A stretch of 64,000 nucleotides of DNA from Pseudomonadota bacterium (GTDB taxonomy: Bacteria > Pseudomonadota > Alphaproteobacteria > Sphingomonadales > Sphingomonadaceae): NCBI GenBank assembly GCA_018240895.1, contig JAFEEX010000044.1, positions 1 through 64,000 on the forward strand, in the 5' to 3' direction. Positions within the stretch are counted from its first letter, which is position 1. Every line of letters starts with the position of its first letter. Under the pieces are notes generated by a model. That model made no database searches, was not told the origin of the DNA, and worked only from the letters and a program-made list of their open reading frames with translations. This document shows, one piece after another, positions 1-8,363 of the stretch. A program made the translations under genes and the position numbers.

Positions 1-1471
1 TCCAGAAAACCGGGACCACCTCATCCATCTCAATCAGCGCGCCCAGCGTGCAATAGGTGAAGGTGCCGCCCAGCCCCGGCGTGGTTTCCGCGCAGTCGCG
101 CTCCCCGGTCACGATCAGCGCGCCGTCCTTCACCGTGCTTTTGATCCGGTCGAACTTCGGCCCGTCCAGCGTTTCGATGGCCTGCACCTTTTCCAGCAGG
201 GTGTTGGCCTGCTTCAGCTTGGAAAAGGTGATCGGTTCGCGCAGCAGATCTTCGCGCTGCGTGCCGGTGAAGGCATAGCCATTGATAACCCGGCGCACCC
301 GTTCGGCGGTGAGGCGGTCGGCATAATCCTCCCCCTCCACAAGGATGAAGCGGCGGTTGCCGCCATCGCGCGCATTGGCGGCCAGTACGGCATGGGCCGT
401 GGTGCCGGACCCAGCGAAGGAGTCAAGAATGAGGGCATTGGGCCGTGTGGCAATGTCGATTACCCGTTCCACGACTTTGACAGGCTTTGGCGTGATGAAC
501 AGATCGTCGCCAGAGGTTGCGGTGAGGATTTTGGACAGGTCTTGTTTGGAATTGCGAGTGCTACCCACCTCCTGCCAAGGCCAAATGGTTTGAGGGACCA
601 CGCCATCGCGCACTTCAGACAAAAAACGCTTTATCCCAGGGCGATTGTCACCGGACGGCCCCCACCAGATGCGGCCTTCAGAGTCGAGCCTATCGAAGTT
701 CTCCTTACTCACGCGCCAATAGCTGCCCGCAGGCGGCCCCGGAATGACGCGCCCGGTCTTTGTGGTGATCGGGTAAAGCCCTTGGGAATAGACATTGCGC
801 GCAGCCAGATCGCTCAGCAGCCAAGGTCCACGAGGGTCATTATCGGGATTCTGATATCGTGCCGCCATCGCATCGGTGCGAGGCATGAGGTTTGGCTCCC
901 AATCTTCAAGAGAGCGGGCATAGATCAGCACATAATCATGGTCCACGCTGAAGTATTGGGCCGTGTTTTTGGGACTGTCTGCTTTGTGCCAAATGGCCGT
1001 TGCAACGAAATTCTGCTCGCCAAAAATTTCATCCATCATCGCGCGGGCATGAGCAATTTCGTTGTCGTCCAACGTGATCCAAATACTTCCATCCGTGGAA
1101 AGCAGCTCATGCAGCAGCTTCAGGCGCGGCCACATCATGCACGCCCATTTGTCGTGCCGCAGCCCGTCCTCCAGCCCGATGGGGTTGGCGTCCAGCCATT
1201 CGCGGATCATGGGCGAATTGACGTTGTCGTTATATGCCCAGCCTTCGTTGCCGGTGTTATAGGGCGGATCGATGAACACGCAGTCCACCTTGCCCGCATA
1301 CATCGGCAGCAAGGCCTTCAGCGCGTGCAGATTATCGCCGTGGACGATCAGGTTGCCATCCAGCCGGGGTTCGCCAATCCCCTTGTCCGCCTGCATCTCC
1401 AGCGGGCGAAAGGGCACCGTCAAATGGTGATTATAGACGAATTCCTTGCCCTTGAATTGCAGTTCCGGCAC
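1..1471 (-). CDS. Site-specific DNA methyltransferase, type III Mod / beta-class (partial, C-terminus beyond left edge)
   Basis: Transfers a methyl group from AdoMet to DNA, probably to adenine N6. Reading leftwards, the protein opens with PELQFKGKEFVYNHH, typical of Mod subunits, then the catalytic motif DPPYNTGNEGW near residue 95, and later the AdoMet-binding motif DSFAGSGTTAHAV. Catalytic motif before AdoMet motif is the beta-class order. GTG at 1471 is chosen because AGGGGA lies about 8 bases upstream; GTG 1477 is the alternative. About 490 residues are visible and the frame is still open at base 1. It is the outermost visible gene of the tRNA-Gly island. A restriction (Res) partner would lie downstream, outside the window, so it may be a restriction-modification gene or a solitary methylase. 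Confidence 0.9.
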   Translation of the reverse strand, partial: MPELQFKGKEFVYNHHLTVPFRPLEMQADKGIGEPRLDGNLIVHGDNLHALKALLPMYAGKVDCVFIDPPYNTGNEGWAYNDNVNSPMIREWLDANPIGLEDGLRHDKWACMMWPRLKLLHELLSTDGSIWITLDDNEIAHARAMMDEIFGEQNFVATAIWHKADSPKNTAQYFSVDHDYVLIYARSLEDWEPNLMPRTDAMAARYQNPDNDPRGPWLLSDLAARNVYSQGLYPITTKTGRVIPGPPAGSYWRVSKENFDRLDSEGRIWWGPSGDNRPGIKRFLSEVRDGVVPQTIWPWQEVGSTRNSKQDLSKILTATSGDDLFITPKPVKVVERVIDIATRPNALILDSFAGSGTTAHAVLAANARDGGNRRFILVEGEDYADRLTAERVRRVINGYAFTGTQREDLLREPITFSKLKQANTLLEKVQAIETLDGPKFDRIKSTVKDGALIVTGERDCAETTPGLGGTFTYCTLGALIEMDEVVPVFW

Positions 1472-1899
1472 GCACACGCTCCCCTGATAAGGGGGGCAGG
1501 TCTAGCCGGGTTTCGCAGGGAGCCGCAAGCGTGGGCATCCGCTGTGTGACTCTACCTGTAAACCTTGATGGCAGTTGGTGAGACCAGAGCGAACGGACAC
1601 AGGACAACTACCCCCGGCGGTGAGCGAAGGTTGTCCGCTCAGTTGCCAGAGGCAGCCCGGTCCGTTCAAGCATGGCAGTCGGAGCCGACCGTCGCTTTCG
1701 GACGCTTCCGGGCGAGGGTTCGCCGGATGCTTGGTGGTTGCTTACGACGCTGTTCCCCGCGCCGCCGGTCGCCCCTCCACCTTTCGGACTGGGCTTGCCA
1801 ATATGACCGGACCCCACTGGTTTGGCATTCTCACCCGCGCCGCCAGTGTGTCTAGCCGCCCAGCGAAGGTGCCCGGCGCGAAGCCGGGATAGGGTGTCG
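1472..1899. other. Gene-poor island DNA, nothing recognised
   Basis: This 428-base stretch lies between the methyltransferase start and the excisionase-like gene. Short open frames of 70-105 codons exist on both strands, but they overlap one another, have arginine/proline/serine-rich translations with no family resemblance, and lack convincing ribosome binding sites. It presumably holds the methyltransferase promoter and the terminal part of older island DNA. I see no tRNA, IS end or clear terminator. Confidence 0.5.
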
Positions 1900-2100
1900 T
1901 TAGGCCGCTTCGCCTTCGATCAATGCGCGAAGGCTGCGTGCGGTGATCAGGGTGCGCTTGCCGAACTTGCGGGCTTCCAAGCGGCCTTCACCGATCAACT
2001 GATAGAGGTAGGTCCGGCCGAAGCTGCTGACCTTGCACGCTTCGCTGACCGAATAGGCCAGCGGGGCAAGGGCATCGGCGGAAGTGGTGTCGATACTCAT
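1900..2100 (-). CDS. AlpA/excisionase-like helix-turn-helix protein
   Basis: A 66-residue MerR-like winged-helix/excisionase-type DNA-binding protein. The core, YSVSEACKVSSFGRTYLYQL followed by IGEGRLEARKFGKRTLI, matches the pattern used by small Xis/AlpA proteins to bend DNA near attachment sites or to switch on integrase genes. ATG 2100 is preceded by GGGAGG at good spacing. It lies downstream of the integrase and hypothetical gene on the same strand, so the three may share a transcript. A role as recombination directionality factor is inferred from fold and context; a simple repressor is also possible. Confidence 0.75.
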   Translation of the reverse strand: MSIDTTSADALAPLAYSVSEACKVSSFGRTYLYQLIGEGRLEARKFGKRTLITARSLRALIEGEAA

Positions 2101-2182
2101 TTCGCCTCCCGATTGCGCCCGGACATATGCGGGCATTGGCGGAGGCATCTGTAACGCGCTGCCGGAGGGTCGGCGCGAACCG

Positions 2183-2863
2183 TTAATTCCGTTTATTCTG
2201 GACAGGGTTTTTCGATTCGGCTGCCAGAGCGGTGTTGATGCCCCGCGCAATGCGGATTTGCTGACTTTTCAGTGCGCTGCCAGTCAGAGTGGAATTGGTA
2301 AGGTTCATCGCAATTGCAGTCGCGGGGCGAGTGTCACCGGCTTCAATCAAACGAAGTGCATCGGCTACACGTTCCTGTTCCCAATGATTCGATGGTCCCG
2401 ATGGACGACCCGGCCTTTTCTTAGGTTTGCCAGCAAGTGCGCCTAGCAGGTGGTCCGCATCCTTTCGCGCAATCCTGATGGCGCTGAAATCGGTGCGCAG
2501 GTGTTCGAAATTGGTCAATTCCCAGTCCATGGATTCGACGATGCCCGACACCCAGTCGATTGAAATCCATACCTCCGGTTCTTCGGGATCATCCTCCCAA
2601 AATGAAGTAAGGTCGCCGCGTGGCTCCCCCGAATCCCGCCAGATCGTTATCGGCACCAACTGGGGGTGAATGTCGCGCGGGAGCCGCTCCACCTTGCAAG
2701 AATCCTTGAAGGTGAATTGCCTACGATAACCATATGCGGGCAGTCCGCCGCGAAGGGCGGCAAGCAGTGTTTCTACGGCTTCAAGCTCGTCGATGCCTTG
2801 CCGCGCGACGGCTTCGAACATCTCGCCAAAGTAGGTCCATCGCGCGCGATCTTTGGTTTCCAT
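2183..2863 (-). CDS. Hypothetical island protein with AT-hook-like motif
   Basis: A soluble acidic protein of 226 residues. I cannot name a family. The N-terminal part is rich in aromatic and acidic residues (WISIDWVSGIVESMDWEL near residue 100). Around residue 150 there is a basic KPKKRPGRPSG stretch resembling an AT-hook, followed by a helical region that could form an HTH. This suggests a DNA-contacting regulator, but the only support is the basic motif and its position between an integrase and an excisionase-like gene. It is separated from the integrase stop by about 100 bases. Confidence 0.6.
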   Translation of the reverse strand: METKDRARWTYFGEMFEAVARQGIDELEAVETLLAALRGGLPAYGYRRQFTFKDSCKVERLPRDIHPQLVPITIWRDSGEPRGDLTSFWEDDPEEPEVWISIDWVSGIVESMDWELTNFEHLRTDFSAIRIARKDADHLLGALAGKPKKRPGRPSGPSNHWEQERVADALRLIEAGDTRPATAIAMNLTNSTLTGSALKSQQIRIARGINTALAAESKNPVQNKRN

Positions 2864-2969
2864 GTGCAGCCCCTATGTATTCATTTCCAGGGTAGACCCG
2901 GAAATCTGCCAGTTTTGCGCCATCACCACTCGCCAAACTGCGGTAGGGTTAAGTGCAGTTGTGACAGAT

Positions 2970-4202
2970 TCAGCCAGTATGGCGCTCAGGGAATGGCACA
3001 ACGTCCGCCCCTTTGCGCAACTGGTCCAGATAGTCCGACCACCATTGCGCCATTTCAACGCGCTCTTTCCAGTGAGCGCCGCGATGATAGGCTGCGCGCA
3101 CCTTGTCGGTATCGCCATGAGCAAGCGCGCGTTCGATTGCGTCCGGGTTCCACTTGCCGCTTTCGTTCAACAACGTGGAAGCCATGGCGCGGAAGCCGTG
3201 TGCTGTCATTTCATCGGTGGCATATCCCAGCCGCCGCAGTCCCGCGTTGATCGTGTTCTCGCTCATGGGGCGGGTGCGAGTGCGGACCGATGGGAGCACA
3301 AACCCGGCTGGCCCCGTTACGGCCTGCACTTCGCGGAACAGTTCGACTGCCTGCCGCGATAGGGGGACATGGTGCGCCTTGCGCATTTTCATCTTGCCTG
3401 CCGGGATGATCCAGAGCGCGCCGTCCAGATCGATTTCGCTCCATTCGGCATGGCGCAGTTCGCCGGGGCGGACAAAGACATGAGGAGAAATCTGCAAGGC
3501 CAGTTTGGTAATTCCGCTGCCATCATAGTCATCAATGGCGCGTAGCAGCTCGCCCGCCTTCTTTGCGTCGGTGATCGCGCCGTAATGGGTAACAGTTGGC
3601 GCAGTCAGCGCACCGCGCAAATCGCGGGTAGGGTCTGAAACCAGCCGCGCTGTTGCCACGGCATAGCGGAACACGGCACCTGCCAGTTGCAGGCTGCGCC
3701 GCGCACTTTCCAGCTTTCCTTTGCCTTCGATTCGGCGAATGGCTGTCAGCACGTCCGCCGGTTCAATCTCGCCAATGGGCAGTTTGCCGATGGACCCGCA
3801 GACCAGAGACAGCAGATATTCGCTGCGCGTGGCCGTAGCGGGTGCCCAGCCCTTGGTCCCGTCGCGCCGCCGCTTCTCGCAATATTCGTCGCAGATCGCC
3901 TTGAACGTATCCGCCGCCTGAATGCGGGCGCGGACCTTTTCGCGCTGCTTCTCGCGCGACGGGTCTTTGCCTAGCGCGATCAGTTCCCGCGCTTCCTCGC
4001 GCCGCCTGCGAGCTTCACCAAGTCCGATTTCAGGATAGGCCCCGATGGCCAGCAGCTTCTCGCGCCCATCGACACGATACTTGAGCCGCCAGAGCTTGCC
4101 TCCGGCTGGCGTGATCAGCAGGAACATGCCGCCGCCGTCTGCCAGCTTGATCGCCTTCACGCCGGGTTTTGCATTGCGGATGGCTACATCGGTCAAAGCC
4201 AC
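2970..4202 (-). CDS. Tyrosine-type integrase, P4/DUF4102 family
   Basis: Site-specific recombinase that integrates and excises the left-hand island. The N-terminus (MALTDVAIRNAKPGVKAIKLADGGG) is the DUF4102 arm-binding domain of P4-like integrases. The C-terminal catalytic domain shows the first Arg in VRPGELRHAEW, HVPLS, the HGFRAMASTLLNE box, and the tyrosine in AYHR near residue 370. The 410-residue length is normal, so it looks intact. The start lies 212 bases from the 3' end of tRNA-Gly(CCC), with a cluster of short repeats between them. That is the standard arrangement of integrase, attachment site and tRNA. Confidence 0.95.
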   Translation of the reverse strand: MALTDVAIRNAKPGVKAIKLADGGGMFLLITPAGGKLWRLKYRVDGREKLLAIGAYPEIGLGEARRRREEARELIALGKDPSREKQREKVRARIQAADTFKAICDEYCEKRRRDGTKGWAPATATRSEYLLSLVCGSIGKLPIGEIEPADVLTAIRRIEGKGKLESARRSLQLAGAVFRYAVATARLVSDPTRDLRGALTAPTVTHYGAITDAKKAGELLRAIDDYDGSGITKLALQISPHVFVRPGELRHAEWSEIDLDGALWIIPAGKMKMRKAHHVPLSRQAVELFREVQAVTGPAGFVLPSVRTRTRPMSENTINAGLRRLGYATDEMTAHGFRAMASTLLNESGKWNPDAIERALAHGDTDKVRAAYHRGAHWKERVEMAQWWSDYLDQLRKGADVVPFPERHTG

Positions 4203-4225
4203 GGGATTGCCTGCCTTTCAGGGGG

Positions 4226-4378
4226 CTATACCCCCAATATACCCCCAAGCGTGGGGGTATCGACTTGGCCGTTTTGCAAATACCCCCCAATCATACCCCC
4301 AGCGGCTGGTGGCTGAATGCGAACGCGGGTGAACGCTTGCGGTCTAATAACCGCTAAATACCTTGAAGTTTGGGGGTT
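4226..4378. repeat. TACCCCCAA-type repeats, probable integrase arm sites of attL
   Basis: Short G/C-tract repeats lie between the integrase start and the tRNA: TACCCCCAA at 4229 and 4240, an inverted copy GTGGGGGTA at 4251, TACCCCCCAA at 4281, TACCCCCAG at 4294 and an inverted TTGGGGGTT at 4370. P4-type integrases bind short direct repeats beside the core site, so these are likely arm-type sites. They overlap the integrase promoter region and may also mediate autoregulation. Confidence 0.6.
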
Positions 4379-4414
4379 TGTCCAGACGCCTGCGAACATC
4401 GGCGGACAGGAAAA

Positions 4415-4488
4415 TGGAGCGGGTGAAGGGAATCGAACCCTCGTCGTAAGCTTGGGAAGCTTCTGCTCTGCCATTGAGCTACACCCGC
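4415..4488 (-). tRNA. tRNA-Gly(CCC)
   Basis: Cloverleaf on the minus strand: acceptor GCGGGTG pairs with CACCCGC, D-arm GCTC/GAGC, anticodon loop TTCCCAA giving anticodon CCC, T-arm with GGTTCGATTCC, and an encoded CCA after discriminator T. It is the integration target of the island to its left, whose integrase lies beyond the tRNA 3' end. The gene is intact, as expected when the element restores the 3' part. Confidence 0.95.
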
Positions 4489-4556
4489 GTGGGCGGAGCC
4501 ACTGCCACAGGGCAGGGGTTCCGGTCAACAGCCGATCGGGCTTGCGGGTGGCGGCG

Positions 4557-5330
4557 TCAGCCGTGCTGGGTTCGGCCGCGATCCATTACGGCGTGGCGGC
4601 GGGCTTCGACTTCCCCTCCGCTTACCGCGCGGTTGTGCGCGGAGGAACGCTCATGCTCAAGCGCCAGCGCATCTGCGAAGGGCAGGGCATAGCCATCGTC
4701 GATCAATGCCTTGTAAGCCTGGACCATCGCCGGATCGGCGCTGGCCATGTCCTCGGCGAGCTTTACTGCGGTCGCAATAAGATCGTCTGCCGATACCACG
4801 CGATTGACCAGGCCCCAGGCGCAGGCGGTTTCCGCATCAAGAAAATTGCCGGTAAGCGACAGTTCCTTCGCGCGGGATATCCCGATCATCCGGCTGAGCT
4901 TTTGCGACAGGCCCCAGCCGGGCATGATCCCGACGCGGGCATGGGTATCCGCAAAGCGCGCATTTTCGCTGGCGATCAGCACGTCGCAAGCCAGGGCCAG
5001 TTCGAACCCGCCGGTGATCGCCACGCCGTTGATCGCGCCGATCACCGGTTTCCTGCATTGCTCAACCGCCTTGACCGGATTGGTCGCCGCCGCTCCGGCA
5101 TTGGCTGCACCCAAACCGTCAACCCCGAGCTCCTTGAGATCCAGCCCGGCGGTGAAGGCGCGGGTGCCTGCCCCGGTCAGGACCAGCGCATGAACCGCCG
5201 GGTCCGCGTCAAGGTCGGCCAGCGCCGCGGCAAGCTGGGCGCGCAGGTCACGGGACAGGGCGTTCATCGCCTCTGGCCGGTTGAGCGTGACGATGGCGAT
5301 TGCGCCGCGGCGTTCAGTCAGGACCAGCAT
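4557..5330 (-). CDS. Enoyl-CoA hydratase/isomerase family protein
   Basis: Crotonase-fold enzyme of 257 residues, probably acting on an acyl-CoA intermediate in a beta-oxidation-like route. It shows the CoA/oxyanion-hole pattern FTAGLDLKELG (about residue 60) and INGVAITGGFELALACDVLI. The first catalytic glutamate (in GGFELA) is present. At the position of the second one the sequence reads FADTHARVGIMPG, with His where classical hydratases have Glu, so true hydratase activity is uncertain. ATG 5330 is preceded by GGAG. It is the last gene of a tight SDR/membrane protein/hydratase operon, divergent from a P450. Confidence 0.9.
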   Translation of the reverse strand: MLVLTERRGAIAIVTLNRPEAMNALSRDLRAQLAAALADLDADPAVHALVLTGAGTRAFTAGLDLKELGVDGLGAANAGAAATNPVKAVEQCRKPVIGAINGVAITGGFELALACDVLIASENARFADTHARVGIMPGWGLSQKLSRMIGISRAKELSLTGNFLDAETACAWGLVNRVVSADDLIATAVKLAEDMASADPAMVQAYKALIDDGYALPFADALALEHERSSAHNRAVSGGEVEARRHAVMDRGRTQHG

Positions 5331-5332
5331 GG

Positions 5333-5656
5333 TTATTCTCCGTTTGATGGGCCATTGTTCAACCGGTCCCGCGCCTTGCCGAAAGTGCGCGCCAGGGCAG
5401 TGCCGGCGGCAACAAAGCCCACCGCCAGCGCCACCGTGCTGCAGGCTACTGGCTGGGTGAGCACGTGGCTGGCCAGTGCAAGCCCGGCCAGCAAATTGAA
5501 CGACCCCCAAAGGAAGTTCTCAACCGGGGAGGCCATCCGGTTTCCGCGTGGCGGACGCCAGGGCGTAAAGAAGCGCAGCCCCAGCATTCCGGCGGCAATG
5601 TGCGGCACTGCGTTGCACAGCAGCGCGCCCGCCAGAATCAGCAGCAGCCAGTTCAT
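5333..5656 (-). CDS. Small hypothetical membrane protein
   Basis: A 107-residue protein with about three hydrophobic segments (LLLILAGALLCNAVPHIAAG near the N-terminus, then NLLAGLALASHVL and STVALAVGFVAAGTAL). I recognise no family. It is packed between the SDR stop (3 bases) and the hydratase start (2 bases), so it is almost certainly translated in the same operon. A role in membrane association or transport for the pathway is only inferred from position. Confidence 0.75.
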   Translation of the reverse strand: MNWLLLILAGALLCNAVPHIAAGMLGLRFFTPWRPPRGNRMASPVENFLWGSFNLLAGLALASHVLTQPVACSTVALAVGFVAAGTALARTFGKARDRLNNGPSNGE

Positions 5657-5659
5657 CCG

Positions 5660-6448
5660 TTACAGCCGTGTCCGGGCGCTTTGCCCGTCATCGATGCGGA
5701 TCGTTGCCCCGGTTACGCACTCGCTGGGCGGGGCGACCAGATAAAGCAGGGTAGAATCCATCTGTTCCGGCACCGGCACGCGCTTTCGCGGCAGATGGGG
5801 GGCCGGGTTGCCGCCCATGCGTTCGAACATCCCGTCGGTCATTTCCGAAACGAACATCCCCGGCGCGATTGCATTGACGTTGATGTTGTATGCCGCCCAC
5901 TCAACCGCCAATGCCTCGGTCATCCGGGCGATTGCCGTCTTGGTTACGGCATAGAGCGCCGCGCCGCCGCCGTCATAACGGAAATGCGCGACCGAACTGA
6001 TGTTGACGATCCGCCCCGGCTTTTCGGCCGCGATAAGCCGGCGTGCCACCTCGCACGACAATATCCACGGGCCGCGCAGGTTTACTCCCAGTACCTGGTC
6101 GATCAGGTCCAGGCTCATCTTGTGAGCGCGCCGGGCGTCGGGCATTCCGGCGTTGTTGATCAGGATATCGACCGTGCCGAAGGCCTGTTCGGCGGCGCTG
6201 ACGGCGGCGATCAGGCTGTCCGCCAGGGTCGCATCCATCGCCACGGCAAGCGCCCTGCCGCCACGCGCGCGGATCTTGCTGGCCAGGGCTTCCAGCCGGT
6301 CCACGCGCCGCGCGCACAGGACAACGGCGGCACCCTGGCTGGCCAGAACTTCCGCAAAGCGGGCACCCAGACCCGAAGAAGCGCCGGTGACCAGCGCAAC
6401 GCGCCCGGTCAGATCGGTTGCGGCATTCGGCAGGGGATATTCGCTCAT
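5660..6448 (-). CDS. SDR family NAD(P)-dependent oxidoreductase
   Basis: Classical short-chain dehydrogenase of 262 residues that would oxidise an alcohol or reduce a ketone. It has the cofactor motif TGASSGLG (about residue 22), NNAG (about 95), catalytic Ser in NISSVAHF and the YAVTK Tyr-Lys pair, and ends with the usual TGATIRIDDGQ. ATG 6448 gives the normal N-terminal length; an upstream extension of the frame is not SDR-like. It is first in its operon and divergent from the P450, with 238 bases between, so the two probably serve one pathway. Confidence 0.92.
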   Translation of the reverse strand: MSEYPLPNAATDLTGRVALVTGASSGLGARFAEVLASQGAAVVLCARRVDRLEALASKIRARGGRALAVAMDATLADSLIAAVSAAEQAFGTVDILINNAGMPDARRAHKMSLDLIDQVLGVNLRGPWILSCEVARRLIAAEKPGRIVNISSVAHFRYDGGGAALYAVTKTAIARMTEALAVEWAAYNINVNAIAPGMFVSEMTDGMFERMGGNPAPHLPRKRVPVPEQMDSTLLYLVAPPSECVTGATIRIDDGQSARTRL

Positions 6449-6686
6449 CCGGGGGTCTTCCGTCAGATGCTGCGATTCAATCGCGCGGTTAACTGCACGA
6501 TGCATGGGCTGAACCCCAATGACAAGCCGCTTCGTCTGCTGAAGCAGGAGCCGGACGAAATGCTGCACAAGGTGGCGGGCGGCCCGAAGAGACGGCTGGA
6601 CTTCAAGCGCGCGCTTAAACATATTGGCGGCCGGGCACAGCCAGCGCAGGGAACGATGGAACGCCCAGCCCGGAGGATGCACGATC

Positions 6687-7913
6687 ATGGCCACCACGCT
6701 GACCCGCCCGATCAATCCCGTCGATGTCAGTGCCGACGCGCTTTACGTTGAGGACCGCTGGCGCGAACCCTTTGCCGCGCTGCGTGCCGCCGCGCCGCTA
6801 AGCTGGCGGGCGGACAGTCCGTTCGGTGCCTATTGGTCTGCGGTCACGCATGATCTGGTGCAGGAGGTGGAACTGCGCCATGATGTGTTTTCCTCTCGCT
6901 GGGATCTGGGAAACATCACCATTGCCGAGGCGGTGAATGGTGAGGGCTTTCCCAACTTCATCGCTCAGGATCAGCCGATCCACACTGCCCAGCGCAGGGT
7001 GATCGCGCCGGCCTTCGCCCCCAGCCAGATCGCCCGGCTGGAACAGCAGGTCCGCGCGCGGACGACTGCGCTGTTCGATGCTTTGCCGCGCGGCGAAACC
7101 TTTGATTGGGTGGAAAGCGTTTCCCTGCCGCTGACGCTGGGAATGCTCTGCATCCTGTTCGATATGCCTTATGACGAATGGCGCGATCTGAAGCGCTGGT
7201 CGGACTGGGCAAGCGGGGTTTCGGCAGACAACCTCAACGATGAATACCGCGCCGAATTCATGGTCCACATGGGCGAGATGCTGGCCCGGTTCGATCGCGA
7301 ACTGGAAGCGCGCCGCGCGCTTGATCCAACCGATGACCTACTCAGCCGGATGGTCCATTCGGAAGCCATGGGTAATATGGAGCCGATCGAACGGATCGCC
7401 AACATCGCCCTGCTGATCGTGGGCGGCAATGACACCACCCGCAATTCGATGTCGGCCCTGGTTGAGGCGTTCAATACCTATTCCGATCAGCTTGAGCGGT
7501 TGCGCGCCGATCCTGCGCTGATTCCCAATGCCGCGCAGGAAATCATCCGCTGGCAAAGTCCCGTCACCCATATGCGCCGCACCGCGCTCCAGGATACGGA
7601 ACTGGGCGGCCAGACCATCCGCAAGGGTGAAAAGGTGGTGATGTGGTACATCAGCGCCAACCGCGATGAAGCAGTCTTTCCCGATGCCGAGCGCTTTGAT
7701 GTCGGGCGCGACAATGCCCGCCGCCATCTGGGCTTTGGCCACGGGATCCATCGCTGTGTCGGTGCGCGGCTGGCCGAGGTGCAGCTTCAGGCGGTGATCG
7801 GGGAAATGGTGGGCCGGCCGATCCGGGTCGTGCCGCAAGGCGCGCCGACGCGGTTGGCCAGTCCGTTCCTGCATGGCTTCACCGCCATGCCGGTCAAGAT
7901 CGAACCGGCATAG
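6687..7913 (+). CDS. Cytochrome P450, CYP153-like
   Basis: Heme monooxygenase of 408 residues. It has the I-helix oxygen-binding motif VGGNDTT, the ExxR motif EIIR, and the heme-ligand loop FGHGIHRCVGARLAE with the proximal cysteine near residue 357. The phrases VVMWYISANRDEAVFPD and GIHRCVG resemble CYP153 terminal alkane/fatty-acid hydroxylases, though a terpenoid P450 is possible. ATG 6687 follows GGAGG by ten bases. Soluble class I P450s need ferredoxin and reductase; neither is visible nearby. It is divergent from the SDR operon, and a shared regulator could act in the 6449-6686 gap. Confidence 0.93.
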   Translation: MATTLTRPINPVDVSADALYVEDRWREPFAALRAAAPLSWRADSPFGAYWSAVTHDLVQEVELRHDVFSSRWDLGNITIAEAVNGEGFPNFIAQDQPIHTAQRRVIAPAFAPSQIARLEQQVRARTTALFDALPRGETFDWVESVSLPLTLGMLCILFDMPYDEWRDLKRWSDWASGVSADNLNDEYRAEFMVHMGEMLARFDRELEARRALDPTDDLLSRMVHSEAMGNMEPIERIANIALLIVGGNDTTRNSMSALVEAFNTYSDQLERLRADPALIPNAAQEIIRWQSPVTHMRRTALQDTELGGQTIRKGEKVVMWYISANRDEAVFPDAERFDVGRDNARRHLGFGHGIHRCVGARLAEVQLQAVIGEMVGRPIRVVPQGAPTRLASPFLHGFTAMPVKIEPA

Positions 7914-8021
7914 CGCCGGCAGCCGTACCGCTGCATGACCAAACTGTAATGAAGCGGACCGCAACGGGTAAGCGGGGGCGGCGCAGACACGCGCCGTCAA
8001 CAACCCAACGGGAGACTGTCG

Positions 8022-8291
8022 ATGCGTCTGACTCGCCTTGTTCCGGCTATTGCCACCGCTTCTCTGCTGGCACTTGTGCTGCCTGCCCAGGCCCAGCCCG
8101 CCCCGCAACCGGCTCCAGCCCAGCCTGCCCCGGCTGGGGACGCCCCTGTGCCGACCTGCTCGGCCAAAGTGACCGACCATTGCATGCAGCGCGGCGGCCA
8201 TTCACAAGCCGGGGCCAAGCACCATTCCGGCAACCACCACAACGGCAGCCATCATTCCGGCAAGGCCAAGCATCACGAAAAGGCCAAGTAG
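8022..8291 (+). CDS. Small secreted His/Lys-rich protein
   Basis: An 89-residue protein with a clear Sec signal peptide (MRLTRLVPAIATASLLALVL, cleavage probably after AQA). A proline/alanine linker (PAPQPAPAQPAP) follows, then a short segment with two cysteines (PTCSAKVTDHC) and a C-terminal tail dominated by His, Lys, Gly and Ser. The tail suggests metal or polyanion binding in the periplasm; this is inference from composition. ATG 8022 has GGGAGAC upstream. It is followed directly by a strong terminator, so it is monocistronic. Confidence 0.75.
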   Translation: MRLTRLVPAIATASLLALVLPAQAQPAPQPAPAQPAPAGDAPVPTCSAKVTDHCMQRGGHSQAGAKHHSGNHHNGSHHSGKAKHHEKAK

Positions 8292-8318
8292 GCCTTCAGC
8301 CCCATTGATTCAGCCAAA

Positions 8319-8355
8319 CCCCGGAACGCGTGGACCAGCGTTCCGGGGTATTTCT
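8319..8355 (+). terminator. Rho-independent terminator
   Basis: A perfect 11-bp stem, CCCCGGAACGC and GCGTTCCGGGG, with an 8-base loop, followed by TATTTCTT. It ends the small secreted protein gene and may also act on the converging gnd transcript. Confidence 0.85.
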
Positions 8356-8363
8356 TGCCTTGA

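Noticed and set aside
392..1549. 385-codon plus-strand frame over the methyltransferase
   Set aside because: The minus strand shows DPPYNTGNEGW and FAGSGTT in one frame; the plus frame is a shadow.
1565..1892. Short frames of about 100 codons between methyltransferase and excisionase-like gene
   Set aside because: Overlapping each other on both strands, without recognisable domains or ribosome sites.
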